Part shown: positions 25,711-34,717 of the stretch, one piece after another | Numbering within the stretch: position 1 is the first letter of the stretch | Layout of the letters: each line of letters begins with the position of its first letter | Assembly (NCBI GenBank): GCA_942492855.1 | Contig: OW818647.1 | Coordinates: 4,650,001-4,714,000 of the forward strand | DNA from: G963677485 sp942492855 | GTDB taxonomy: Bacteria > Armatimonadota > HRBIN16 | Direction: 5' to 3' | DNA length: 64,000 nt | Position numbers and translations under genes: made by a program | Notes under the pieces: generated by a model | What the model saw: the letters and a program-made list of their open reading frames with translations, nothing else | Told to the model about the DNA's origin: nothing | Databases searched by the model: none

Positions 25711-27645
25711 ATGAAACCCGTTAATTATCTGGCATCATCACACATCACTGTTGTGCAAAAAGGCCCAATCTGGCATATCGACGGCCCCCAAAGCCACGTA
25801 AAACTCAATGCGGACACTCTAGCCATCACCCTAAGTACCAAAAGTGCGACATGGGAGTTACCGCAGTCTAACGACAATGATCTGCTTCTACGAACAGCAA
25901 AGAAGGTCGATGTTCAGGCAGCCCTTAAGTCTGCGAAAACAAAGTTGATCAAACCTTACCAGACCGGATGTATCAACGGTGTTAAGATCAGTTTGTCCGG
26001 TTTCGGTGATAGTGACCTCATCCTTGACCTGTTCTTAACCATTGAGTGGCCAACTGAGGATGTGATCTGCACCGTCAACTGCACGGAGGGCAGCAGCACG
26101 ATGCGCGCCCTGCGCTGGCCGATGGGCCTCACTGCTGGATCTGCCGATGCTGCGATAGTGCCCATGATGCAGGGAGCGAAGATCCCAAAAGACTGGCCCA
26201 AAAAAGTATGGGTCTTTGATGCCATGACCCATAGCCGAGCCCTGTATATGCCATGGTGGGGCTTTGAAAAAGGGCTGTCTGCCATGCTGCAGATACTAGA
26301 GACACCAGACGATGCTGCATTTGAATTCGCCCATCCTGCAGGTGGCCCCACATCTATACAACACAAGTGGGTTCCGCAGCTTGGTAAATTCGGATATCAG
26401 CGGTCTATGCGCATAAAACTATTCGACAAAGGCAGCTATGTGCAGATGGCTAAAGCGTACCGCCAGCACGTCATCGACCGCGGGCATTTCGTCTCGCTGA
26501 AGCAAAAGATAGCGCGCACACCGATGCTGCAAAAGCTGATCGGCGCACCGGTGATTCACACCTGGGCATCTATCAACATAGAGCCTGAATCGCACTATTA
26601 CAACAAAACAGATGATACAGCGAATCACTCCACCGTGCCCTTTACGAAAACAGCCGACCGTTTGGAGAAGCTGCACGCATCAGGCGTGAAACGAGCCTAC
26701 CTGCATCTGGATGGCTGGGGCTACAGAGGGTATGATAATGAGCATCCCGATATCATGCCGCCCAGTCCAGATTGTGGCGGTTTGCCTGGTATGCGCAAGC
26801 TTTCCGATATCTGCGAGCGGTTGAACTACCTGTTCGCAATCCATGATAACTACCGTGATTTCTATATGAAGGCTGTCAGCTATGACACCCAGCATGTGGT
26901 AAAGAATGAAGACGGCTCGTTCACCCAGTCTGGAGTATGGTACGGCGGGAAGCAGTCATATCTCTGTCCCAGCATGATGCCCTCTTATGTGATGCGTAAC
27001 TACGTCAGCTTACTCTCATCCGGCGTCAAGGTGAAAGGCGCCTATCTGGACACTCTCAGTGTGCTATCGCCAGATGAGTGCTTCACCCCAGATCACCCGG
27101 TCACCCGCACTCAGTGTCTGAAATACCGTGGGGAGTGCTTCAACATCGTGCGCAGCCGTTTCGGTGTGGTCAGCAGCGAGGAACCGTCGGACTGGTCGGT
27201 CCCCTATCTCGACTTGGTGCACCATGGTCCCTACTCCCTCGATCCGATATTTGATAACGGCATCGCCCAGGGAATTCCGCTCCCGCTGTTCAACCTGGTC
27301 TACCATGATGCTCTGTTGATTCCCTGGTTTGCCAACACTTCGCTGGGCGGATGGGGTATACCTAATACGGACCGTGGCCTATCACACGCGATTCTCAATG
27401 CAGGCATGCCGTATATCGAGGTTGAACCAAAAAGTGAAGACATCACTAGGGTTCGTATCCTGTGTGCGCTGCAAGCAAGACTGGTTCATGCCCAGATGAC
27501 AAATCACGAGATACTTGATAATTCCACGCGCAAACAGCGCAGCACATGGTCTGATGGAACGGTCATCACCGTGAATTTCGACTCAGGCGAATACCAGATC
27601 AGACCAGCGTTGACTGCGAAAGAGCTATCTATGGCCATGGTGTAG
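25711..27645 (+). CDS. Glycoside-hydrolase-like protein, second of a tandem pair
   Basis: This 644-residue protein aligns end to end with the product at 23701 (opening MKPVNYLASSHITVVQKG against MKPIDYLASSHITVAQKG). The candidate catalytic segments YLHLDGWGYRGYDNEHPD, GAYLDTLS and VSSEEPSDW are kept. GGAG lies 6 nt before ATG 25711; the frame is open further upstream without a better start. The gap from the first copy is 72 nt and to the following membrane-protein gene 20 nt, so the three probably form an operon. Keeping every motif in both copies argues that both are active, perhaps on related substrates. Confidence 0.75.
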   Translation: MKPVNYLASSHITVVQKGPIWHIDGPQSHVKLNADTLAITLSTKSATWELPQSNDNDLLLRTAKKVDVQAALKSAKTKLIKPYQTGCINGVKISLSGFGDSDLILDLFLTIEWPTEDVICTVNCTEGSSTMRALRWPMGLTAGSADAAIVPMMQGAKIPKDWPKKVWVFDAMTHSRALYMPWWGFEKGLSAMLQILETPDDAAFEFAHPAGGPTSIQHKWVPQLGKFGYQRSMRIKLFDKGSYVQMAKAYRQHVIDRGHFVSLKQKIARTPMLQKLIGAPVIHTWASINIEPESHYYNKTDDTANHSTVPFTKTADRLEKLHASGVKRAYLHLDGWGYRGYDNEHPDIMPPSPDCGGLPGMRKLSDICERLNYLFAIHDNYRDFYMKAVSYDTQHVVKNEDGSFTQSGVWYGGKQSYLCPSMMPSYVMRNYVSLLSSGVKVKGAYLDTLSVLSPDECFTPDHPVTRTQCLKYRGECFNIVRSRFGVVSSEEPSDWSVPYLDLVHHGPYSLDPIFDNGIAQGIPLPLFNLVYHDALLIPWFANTSLGGWGIPNTDRGLSHAILNAGMPYIEVEPKSEDITRVRILCALQARLVHAQMTNHEILDNSTRKQRSTWSDGTVITVNFDSGEYQIRPALTAKELSMAMV

Positions 27646-27665
27646 TCGACAGAAGGAGCATATTA

Positions 27666-28748
27666 ATGCCCATAAAAGAAGCTATACGCCGTATCGTCAC
27701 CCTGTGCTTATTGATAGCAGCAGTTTGGTTTACCGTAACCCCTCAGCCTGTGGTCTATGTACGGCACATGCCGCTAAGCGAGCTCATACCAAGCCAATTT
27801 GGCGATAAAGAGCGGGTCGCCCTGATCACCGCCGCAAAAGACGGTAAACTCACCCCTGAGCAATCTGACCAGGCCTGGAGGCTGGTCAGAGCCAAACACG
27901 AGCTGGTATTGGTTCGACCTGACCAGTGGCGTGATGTATTCAACAAAGCAACCAGCAGTGAAGACGGCTCATTTTACATACCGGTAAGTAATATGCCAGA
28001 ACACACCTATAAGTCCTACCAATTGGTGACCATACCAAACGGAACCGTGATGATGGTAGACTTGCTGGATTCCAGCGAAGCGTGCAACCGAGCCCCTTCC
28101 GGCATGGTATATCCCACACGCGTGATCTCACTCTTCTGCCTGGCTGGAGGGCTGCTTCTCTATATCTTGATACCATGGCCACCCAAGCCATCTGGCAATG
28201 TTTATGGATACAAACGGCTGAACAGCATCATACTGCCCGACTGGCTTGGGTTTGGATTAGCGGCATTCTTTACCGCGCTGCCCATGATGGTCATATCATG
28301 TGACTCCAACTTCTCTGGCACCATGCGCGAAGTTCCATGGAGCCGTATCACCGCTTGGAGCATGTTGGGGATTTTGCCTGGCCTGAGTGTGATCATTGTC
28401 GCATGGTTCTATAGTTGCACATACATCAGGCTTCACGAAAAGCAGGTTGAGTTTGCATCTCCTGGCGGAGTGCAGACGATAGGTTACGATCAGATAGTCA
28501 GTATCGAGCCGCATGAATACACATCGCCTGCGTGGTTGAAGCGTGCGTCGCTGATTTTGATGTATGGAAGCATCTTCACGATGTCAGCTATTTACATCAT
28601 GTTATGTCAAAAGCATCCAGGTGCGAAAATCACCCTGAAAAATGGGCACACGAAGGCATTCCTTCTGGCGTATTTACCCCGCTACGATGAGCTATTGAAG
28701 CAGTTACAGAGCCGCTCTAACTGCGAGCTGAAGGGATTCGAGCTATAG
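27666..28748 (+). CDS. Hypothetical membrane protein
   Basis: This 360-residue protein has an N-terminal hydrophobic anchor (about residues 9-25), a soluble outer part (about 30-145), then four further hydrophobic segments (about 150-170, 195-220, 235-260 and 295-315). The section after the fourth, YIRLHEKQVEFASPGGVQTIGYDQIVSIEP, reads like a small PH-like beta domain on the inner face. I recognise no family with confidence. GGAG sits 7 nt before the ATG, and it follows the two glycosidase-like genes closely. Its last 14 codons are repeated at 31020-31061, where they mark an old duplication. Confidence 0.6.
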   Translation: MPIKEAIRRIVTLCLLIAAVWFTVTPQPVVYVRHMPLSELIPSQFGDKERVALITAAKDGKLTPEQSDQAWRLVRAKHELVLVRPDQWRDVFNKATSSEDGSFYIPVSNMPEHTYKSYQLVTIPNGTVMMVDLLDSSEACNRAPSGMVYPTRVISLFCLAGGLLLYILIPWPPKPSGNVYGYKRLNSIILPDWLGFGLAAFFTALPMMVISCDSNFSGTMREVPWSRITAWSMLGILPGLSVIIVAWFYSCTYIRLHEKQVEFASPGGVQTIGYDQIVSIEPHEYTSPAWLKRASLILMYGSIFTMSAIYIMLCQKHPGAKITLKNGHTKAFLLAYLPRYDELLKQLQSRSNCELKGFEL

Positions 28749-29000
28749 TCGCTTGACATCCGCTCCGGACTGCCAGTTGACCTTACCGAGAAACTGGCAG
28801 CCCTCAAACCGTATTCGTTCCAGCTTGTATTCAGTAGGGCCTTCGCCGTAGCGTTGTGTTCCGCACGCCATCAACTCCGCCCACTCCACGAATCCACCTT
28901 TTCGGTCATTCACTTCGCGGCTGCCACCGCCATGCCCAATGCCACGAACCGACAACCAGATCATCTGATCGGTTCCGAGTCGCAATCCACATGAAGGCAT
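28743..29000 (-). pseudogene. Decayed copy of the beta-helix polysaccharidase-like gene
   Basis: The last 50 codons (EWAELMACGT ... GADVKRL) match the C terminus of the protein at 31056-32534. Just before them, MIWLSVRGIGHGGGSREV matches an internal segment (LIWLPVPGIGHGGG ... SHEV), so about 200 codons between the two were deleted. It has no proper start and is about one sixth of the full length. Its stop overlaps the end of the convergent membrane-protein gene exactly as at the intact copy's locus. Confidence 0.85.
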
Positions 29001-29006
29001 ATTACC

Positions 29007-30602
29007 TCATCGGGCTTTGCTACCCGCTGGATGACGCGCGCATATCTTCTCAATCCATGAAAAGAGCTCTTCCAAGTCATAATCTCCACCATGCCCTTGC
29101 CCCCATGGTACCGCGAAATCAACATCGAATTTCATATTCTGCAGCCTTGTGGACAGGATGATCGGTACAGCAAGCGAGGTGTCTCTATCAACCGCCCCAT
29201 GCCGGATCCGCCAATAATGTGCGGTGACAGTTCCTTTAGTTCCAATGTAGTTCATCGGGTTCATCATCTTCACGATCGACGAATCGGCTAGGGATCCCTG
29301 CACAGTGCTGTTAGCCTTGCCGAATCGGGTAAAGTGCTGGGCTTTGATGGTTGCGGATCCAAACAGGTCATTCTCGCCGTTACTTAGGTCCACTCCGTCG
29401 AAGGCGGGAGTGGCCTTCATTCTACCGGCAAACTTGACATACTGATCAAAGTCAATGTCAGCCACTTCTCCATTCCGGATCGTTATCCACATCAGTCCAG
29501 ATAAATCTGTGCCATTATTCAGAGCCTTCTGGGCAGATGCGATTACGTAGGATTTAACGTAGTTCTTAAATGTCCCATTCCCGTCGGCATCGATCGTCAG
29601 AGCTGTTCCGTGACTATCCTTAAGACCCAAACGGTTCAGATAAGCGGGGAACATGCTTTTCAATTCCCCAGAAAGTCTTATCTGCGCGGTCGTCATCGCC
29701 CCTTTTGTTTCAGACATTTTAGGCGGACCCGCAGGCATGTCGCCGTGGTTCATGGGCGGTATAAACTGTCCCCCAGGCGGCGGCATACCTCCTGGAAACA
29801 TCAAGCGAGCATATTCATTTACACCATGAAACAGCCACTCGTAAGCCATATCTGCATTATCCAAATTCGTGATTGGACAGTAGACAGAGACGGCATAGAT
29901 ATCATCGCGTGTATCAGCCGCGCCGATTGCCTTTAAATAGGGTGCATAATCCTTATTGTCGCCTGTGACGCCAAGAAGTGCAGAAAGAGCACCACCCGCG
30001 CTTGTGCCATTGGCGACAATCTTCTCGGCGTCACCTGGCATGATCTTGTCGTTGTAGCGCAAGTAACGAACAGCAGCCTTCAGATCAACAATGCAGGCTG
30101 GAGCCTTGCCTGTATACTGCCCTATTGCATTCTGTGTCACACGACCACGCGCACCGGGTTCTGCCACCACAAAGCCTTTTGACAGCGCTACAAACGCAGC
30201 ATTTGGGCCACCGTTCCTGTCTTGTCCGGGGCTTCCGGGAGCTCCTGGCATATACCCACCAACCGAATTCGGAAAAAAGATAGGTGCCCGTTCTGATGTG
30301 TAAGCACCAAAAGGCTTGCCCTCGAAATACTCCTCAGGGATGTATATATTCATGACTTGATAATGAATATCCACAGGGTACTTCACATAGACAATTTTTT
30401 CGTAAGCACGGCAGGTGATGGTATTACCGTCAACCGTAAACCTCTTCACAGTATACTTGGCCGGATCAAACTTCAGGCTGTATCCTGCGGCTGAAAGTCG
30501 TTTGCCTCCTGGATCGGACGCGGCCGCGCATACTCTGACCATGCTAGTGAAAAGCGCAATTGCCACTACCATTCTAAAACATAGTACGATCACATTTTTC
30601 AT
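29007..30602 (-). CDS. Secreted subtype-B tannase / feruloyl-esterase-like alpha/beta hydrolase
   Basis: This 531-residue protein has a signal peptide (about residues 1-27, VRVCAAAS). Its alpha/beta-hydrolase features fit subtype-B tannases: nucleophile Ser201 in NGTSAGGAL, an acid in RHGAVDRDTS (Asp474), and His504 in GQGHGGDYD. The RxGxxDRDT and GHGGDYD blocks are typical of that family. A lid region of about 200 residues, rich in Pro and Gly (MPPPGGQFIPPMNHG), lies between them. Tannases cut galloyl and related phenolic esters, fitting plant-polymer use together with the beta-helix gene next to it. It sits between a decayed and an intact copy of that gene, so it was probably inserted there. 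Confidence 0.8.
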   Translation of the reverse strand: MKNVIVLCFRMVVAIALFTSMVRVCAAASDPGGKRLSAAGYSLKFDPAKYTVKRFTVDGNTITCRAYEKIVYVKYPVDIHYQVMNIYIPEEYFEGKPFGAYTSERAPIFFPNSVGGYMPGAPGSPGQDRNGGPNAAFVALSKGFVVAEPGARGRVTQNAIGQYTGKAPACIVDLKAAVRYLRYNDKIMPGDAEKIVANGTSAGGALSALLGVTGDNKDYAPYLKAIGAADTRDDIYAVSVYCPITNLDNADMAYEWLFHGVNEYARLMFPGGMPPPGGQFIPPMNHGDMPAGPPKMSETKGAMTTAQIRLSGELKSMFPAYLNRLGLKDSHGTALTIDADGNGTFKNYVKSYVIASAQKALNNGTDLSGLMWITIRNGEVADIDFDQYVKFAGRMKATPAFDGVDLSNGENDLFGSATIKAQHFTRFGKANSTVQGSLADSSIVKMMNPMNYIGTKGTVTAHYWRIRHGAVDRDTSLAVPIILSTRLQNMKFDVDFAVPWGQGHGGDYDLEELFSWIEKICARHPAGSKAR

Positions 30603-30768
30603 AATGAGGCACTCCTCTCCTGATCACTCGCAAGCAGAAAGTAGATAAATCACTTCAATGAGCTTCTACTCTCAATTATAAAATGTGATATCTTGATCTG
30701 GTTTTCGTCATGAAGATAGATCGCGTCAAGTCTGCAAGGTCATAGAATACCCCTTTGCTACCTGAGTT

Positions 30769-31003
30769 CTACCATCTGTCTGCCCAGTATATCACTCCAC
30801 GTCTCTTCGTTCTGACAGCTATGCCGCTCGTGTAGTTACGGTTCCACATGTCCGTTGCACGCAGCTTGGATTCGAGCACCATGACTTTGAAGTTACTCGG
30901 CAGCGGGGATTCTGTTGTGTTCGTCTCGTCCCTGAACTTCGAGGTTGCATAGCTATTGATTTCGTTTGCGTAATGGCACAGTTCGGGTCTGCCGTCATCA
31001 GAT
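30769..31003 (-). pseudogene. Remnant of an unidentified gene's 3' end
   Basis: The minus strand is open for 77 codons from a TAA to the TAG at 30769-30771 with no ATG near its beginning. The translation (ELCHYANEINSYATSKF ... NFKVMVLESKLRATDMW ... GVIYWADRW) looks protein-like, with an ordered composition and a TRW-type end. It stops being protein-like at the duplicated segment starting at 31020. I take it as a truncated gene fragment; I do not recognise the family. The rest of 30603-31055 holds only the tannase upstream region and the duplication. Confidence 0.4.
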
Positions 31004-31019
31004 TAGCATAAAGCAACTC

Positions 31020-31230
31020 CAGAGCCGCTCTAACTGCAAGCTGAAGGGATTCGAGCTATAGTCGCTTGACATCCGCTCCGGGCTGCCAGCTGACCTTTCC
31101 CAGAAACTGGCAGCCTTCAAAACGGATGCGCTCCAGCTTATATTCGGTGATGCCTTCCCCGTAGCGTAGGGTTCCGCACGCCATTAACTCGGCCCACTCT
31201 GCCCATGCTTCCATTCGGCAGTTGCGAAAA
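31020..31230. repeat. Duplicated segment (second copy of 28707-28900)
   Basis: From CAGAGCCGCTCTAACTGC onward this stretch repeats 28707-28900 at roughly 80-85 percent identity by eye. It contains the last 14 codons and stop of a second membrane-protein gene, followed by the convergent 3' end of the intact beta-helix gene. It shows that the pair membrane protein/beta-helix protein was once duplicated in tandem. Confidence 0.85.
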
Positions 31231-32534
31231 ATGACATCATGGGGAACAGGCCCCTCTATCTCCAGTTCGTTCTCAATCCACATAAAGCCCTTGAAGAACA
31301 GACGTTCCGCCAGCATCTTGCATCGCCATCTGGCGGTGCCCACCATACGGCAATCGGTCACCCGCGACCCGGGGTTCGCCACACTTTCGTTGATCAGCCG
31401 AATCCCTGGCAAATCCTGCATTTCCAGAGGTTTGCTGGGGATGATCACACTTCCCTCTTCACGCTGTTCATACTTCTGGACACGCACTGAGCCGTAGTCC
31501 CGCCCAGAATTCACGTTAATGGCCCTCACAAGGTCACCAGCACGTGTCACGGCCTCTCCGACGTCAACTAACCACCCACCGTCAGGCAGCAGCCGATTCA
31601 GGCTGATGTAGTGGTTGCTCAGATTCACAACATCGTCATGAAGGCCTTCCACAACACACTTCTTCCATATGATGGGGCCTCGGTTGTTTTTGCAGTGGTA
31701 GCCATCGCGCCAGGCCACCATACCGCGGTTGGTACCGGGCTTTGGTGTGACCTTCACATTTTCGAATCGAATGGGACCCTGGTTGCCCTTCACGCTGAAC
31801 AAGAAAGAGGGCCCGCTCCACACATTCACATTGCGGAACGTGACTTCATGGCTTCCACCCACATGCATGGCAAATCCGCCGCCATGTCCAATGCCCGGAA
31901 CCGGCAGCCAGATCAGCGGTTTTTGATCGGCTAGTATGGCCATGCGTCCCTCCCACGGACCGCCTTTCGCCACATTGACCTTCACCACACGCCCTGACTT
32001 CCCCCCACTTTTGGAGACGACGTTTCGGATGTAGAGATGATGGCGTCCCAGCACCTGAGGGATAAAAAACTGCCAGACCGCACTATTATCGATATCTTCA
32101 GTATCGTCGCAGTCGAGTTCTGGGAACTGGGGCAGAATGCGTGCGGTAAATGAGGGTGCCTGCACATCCACATCCAGCAACTCAGCCACCACGAACGGCA
32201 ATGGGGAGTGATCAATGGTGAAGCCATCGATTATGATGTTCTTGCAGTCATATAATCCGAAGCAGTTCACAGGTGATTTCGGCAGTAGAGTGGCACCATG
32301 CCCAATCACTTCGCAGTCCTTCACTCCGCCAAGTAGCACACCCCACTGGTAATCGGTCACTCCCTCCTTAGGCAGCAGCCGATACCGGCATCCCTTCTTG
32401 AATTCCAGACGTGTCGGCCCTTTATGCTTGCACACCTCTGCGCACACCGCCTGCAGGGCAGGAAGGTCATTGGTGGTGCCGTCGCCTTTGAGACCATATT
32501 GGTGCACATCATAGCATTTACGTTTCACAAACAC
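31056..32534 (-). CDS. Right-handed beta-helix protein, polygalacturonase/pectate-lyase-like
   Basis: This 492-residue protein opens with YDVHQYGLKGDGTTNDLPALQAV, the pattern that starts the Pectate_lyase_3/GH28-type beta-helix domains. Repeated short strands follow (CEVIGHGATLL, CKNIIIDGFTIDHS, HEVTFRNVNVWSG, DCRMVGTARWRC). No signal peptide is seen, so it is cytoplasmic as annotated. GTG 32534 shares a base with the upstream stop (TAGTG); GTG 32528 has GGGG 8 nt upstream and is an alternative. Catalytic Asp residues of GH28 are not certain. It probably cleaves or binds a plant-type polysaccharide with the neighbouring enzymes. Confidence 0.78.
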   Translation of the reverse strand: MFVKRKCYDVHQYGLKGDGTTNDLPALQAVCAEVCKHKGPTRLEFKKGCRYRLLPKEGVTDYQWGVLLGGVKDCEVIGHGATLLPKSPVNCFGLYDCKNIIIDGFTIDHSPLPFVVAELLDVDVQAPSFTARILPQFPELDCDDTEDIDNSAVWQFFIPQVLGRHHLYIRNVVSKSGGKSGRVVKVNVAKGGPWEGRMAILADQKPLIWLPVPGIGHGGGFAMHVGGSHEVTFRNVNVWSGPSFLFSVKGNQGPIRFENVKVTPKPGTNRGMVAWRDGYHCKNNRGPIIWKKCVVEGLHDDVVNLSNHYISLNRLLPDGGWLVDVGEAVTRAGDLVRAINVNSGRDYGSVRVQKYEQREEGSVIIPSKPLEMQDLPGIRLINESVANPGSRVTDCRMVGTARWRCKMLAERLFFKGFMWIENELEIEGPVPHDVIFRNCRMEAWAEWAELMACGTLRYGEGITEYKLERIRFEGCQFLGKVSWQPGADVKRL

Positions 32535-32911
32535 TACCCCAGTAAATCATAGTTAGTTTGCAGTAATTTGCTGGCAGTCGGGTTGGGTGGCCAGGTGACA
32601 GGGAAATTCAATAATAGCTGCACACAAGCCAACCCGATTTGACGCTGATCAGTGTTGATATCTGCGCACCATTGGCGTTCAATCTGGCGGTATATCTCTC
32701 TACCCTTGTCTGTCAATAATGCGCCAGCGGTGTCGACCAACGTTAGCTCAGCAATGATCCGCGTATTCCATACCCCGGCTTCATTGCAGCCCATACCCAT
32801 CGCCACACTCACCGCTAGAACACCCGCTTGTGCCTGGATACGGCCCACTCCCCAGCCGATCTCGGCTGAAAGCTGCTTCAGTAACGAAGGAGCCTCTTCC
32901 GGTTCGGTCAC
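32534..32911 (-). CDS. Small protein of unknown function, translationally coupled
   Basis: This 125-residue protein is mostly helical, with hydrophobic stretches (GVLAVSVAMGMGC, IGLACVQLLLNFPV) too weak to be clear membrane segments. I do not recognise a family. I chose GTG 32911 because it overlaps the branching-enzyme stop as GTGA and has GGAG 11 nt upstream; the open frame begins at 32923. Its own stop overlaps the GTG of the beta-helix gene. The chain of overlaps suggests the protein is made together with both neighbours. Confidence 0.6.
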   Translation of the reverse strand: MTEPEEAPSLLKQLSAEIGWGVGRIQAQAGVLAVSVAMGMGCNEAGVWNTRIIAELTLVDTAGALLTDKGREIYRQIERQWCADINTDQRQIGLACVQLLLNFPVTWPPNPTASKLLQTNYDLLG

Positions 32912-34608
32912 TGAACCCACCACTCCGGCATGATGTTTTCAAAAACCAGGTCGCGACCTTCGGCTTCACCCAGTGTTCCCCATTCTTCTGGCGTAGGCTC
33001 CACCCCTGAAGCTACCTTCTCAAGCAAGGCGGCCAGCAGATTGAAGCGGCTCTCATGCCACTCCACCCGAATCTCCGCGTAGTCGCGAGCCGCTCCGGTG
33101 CTGATCAAGAACGGCCAGTCGCTGGATTCGAGAAGCACCAGCTCACGGGCCATTTGCTTCAACAGCGGGCGAAGCCGTTCATTATCTCTTTGTTCGTACG
33201 CATACTTCATATAGCGGTCTTCGCACTTGTATATGCGCTCCCATACCCACAAAGTATCTGGGTTTAGCCAGGTGTAGTGGTAGTTCCCAGAACCCCAACT
33301 ACCCTCAGCCAGCCTGATGATGTCGCCACCTGGTGCGGAGTCATAAACCTCTCGCGCCGTTTTGACCTGCACTTCAGGATACTGTTCCAGCGCTTTTCGT
33401 GCGTAGTACAACCACTCCGGTCCTTCAAACCACCAGTGACCGTACAGCTCCGTGTCGTACATGCTGGTAATATTCGGATAATCGCCTGTGCTGGCAGCTT
33501 CTGTGACTTCAGCAGCTACTAACTCGGCGAAGTGTGCGGCGTGCTGCTGCACAACGCTAAAAGCTTCGAGCGGCTCATATAGCGACTTCTCACCCAGGTT
33601 GGTGGAGTCAGAGGTCACCCGCCAGTAGCGTAATCCGCCCACTTTATGCTTCTTATGGAATTCCAGATAACAGCCCGCTCCGGGATAGCCTACGGATGAG
33701 CTCCAAACCTGCTGTCCGGTGTGCATATTCCGTGAGAACACGCCTGCTATTCGGTCTGGGTCCTTGGATGTATTCACCAACTGCATGTAGTTCGGTGAGG
33801 CGACACTGGCATGGGATTTCCTGGACTTTCGTTCACGACCCTGCAGCTCCGCTAGCAAAGGGAAACGTTCCGAATAAACACCGGCACTTTTCCCACCGGT
33901 CACGATGGCGGAATCGACAAAGAAGTAACGGATACCCTGCTCGGTGAGCATATCATCAACACCACGACGCGGGAAGGCCTCACCGCCTGTTGGACGTGCC
34001 CAAGGGTAGTCTGGTCGATAAGCACACTCCGGCAGCCAGAAACCTGTGGGGTCGCACCCAAAATGCCGTTTGTAAGCATCGACACCGACCTGTATCTGGG
34101 CACGTACGCAGGTGTCAGAACCAATCAACGGCAGGTATCCGTGAGTAGCAGCACTGGTGATGACTTCTATGTGCCCATCGTCCTGCAGCAGTTTGAAGGC
34201 ACCAACCAGGTCCTGGTTGCATTCATTCAAGTAGAATTGCAGCCTGGCCGAATAGGTGCTGATCCAAAACTCTGCCAGTGAGGCCTCACGAATACGTCCT
34301 TCTTTGAGGAACTCAAGCCGGTTCTGTTTAGCGGAGCGGAACCGGAAACCAAACCAGCTTAGCAGTTCCTGAGTAAACTCGGGATGTGACAGTTGCTCCG
34401 CCAGGATCGGTGTAATGCCGATGACGAATTTCGGTGAAATACCCTCGGCGACTAGCCGGTGGCACACCTGCAACAGAGGGATGTAGGTATCGGCGGCTCC
34501 TTCGGAGAGCCAATCCATACCATGAGGGGTTCGTCCATGATCCATCACGTACGGGATGTGCGAATGCAGCACGAAGGAAAAACTACCTTTGGGATTACCA
34601 GATATCAT
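32908..34608 (-). CDS. GH57 1,4-alpha-glucan branching enzyme (DUF1957 type)
   Basis: This 566-residue enzyme has the GH57 barrel start FVLHSHIPYVM (His-x-His), the catalytic Glu segment GFWLPECAY and the catalytic Asp segment YDTELYGHWWFEG, followed by the DUF1957 helical C-terminal part. Both catalytic blocks are intact. The length fits bacterial GH57 branching enzymes, which add alpha-1,6 links to glycogen or similar glucans. It is cytoplasmic and heads a minus-strand set with the small protein and the beta-helix gene. No glgA or glgC is nearby, so its role in storage glycogen is inference. Confidence 0.9.
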   Translation of the reverse strand: MISGNPKGSFSFVLHSHIPYVMDHGRTPHGMDWLSEGAADTYIPLLQVCHRLVAEGISPKFVIGITPILAEQLSHPEFTQELLSWFGFRFRSAKQNRLEFLKEGRIREASLAEFWISTYSARLQFYLNECNQDLVGAFKLLQDDGHIEVITSAATHGYLPLIGSDTCVRAQIQVGVDAYKRHFGCDPTGFWLPECAYRPDYPWARPTGGEAFPRRGVDDMLTEQGIRYFFVDSAIVTGGKSAGVYSERFPLLAELQGRERKSRKSHASVASPNYMQLVNTSKDPDRIAGVFSRNMHTGQQVWSSSVGYPGAGCYLEFHKKHKVGGLRYWRVTSDSTNLGEKSLYEPLEAFSVVQQHAAHFAELVAAEVTEAASTGDYPNITSMYDTELYGHWWFEGPEWLYYARKALEQYPEVQVKTAREVYDSAPGGDIIRLAEGSWGSGNYHYTWLNPDTLWVWERIYKCEDRYMKYAYEQRDNERLRPLLKQMARELVLLESSDWPFLISTGAARDYAEIRVEWHESRFNLLAALLEKVASGVEPTPEEWGTLGEAEGRDLVFENIMPEWWVQ

Positions 34609-34650
34609 GGGCTTTCCACCTCTTTCAGAGACGGTATCTTAATAAACAGT

Positions 34651-34674
34651 GAGAAGGCGTATACACGCCTTCTC
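34651..34674 (-). terminator. Hairpin after clpC
   Basis: GAGAAGGCGT pairs with ACGCCTTCTC around an ATAC loop. It lies 44 nt after the clpC stop; the strand after it reads ACTGTTTATT, only loosely T-rich. Confidence 0.6.
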
Positions 34675-34717
34675 CCTGCGAAACGACTAGATTTCTACCC
34701 AACCGATGCCGTAGGCA

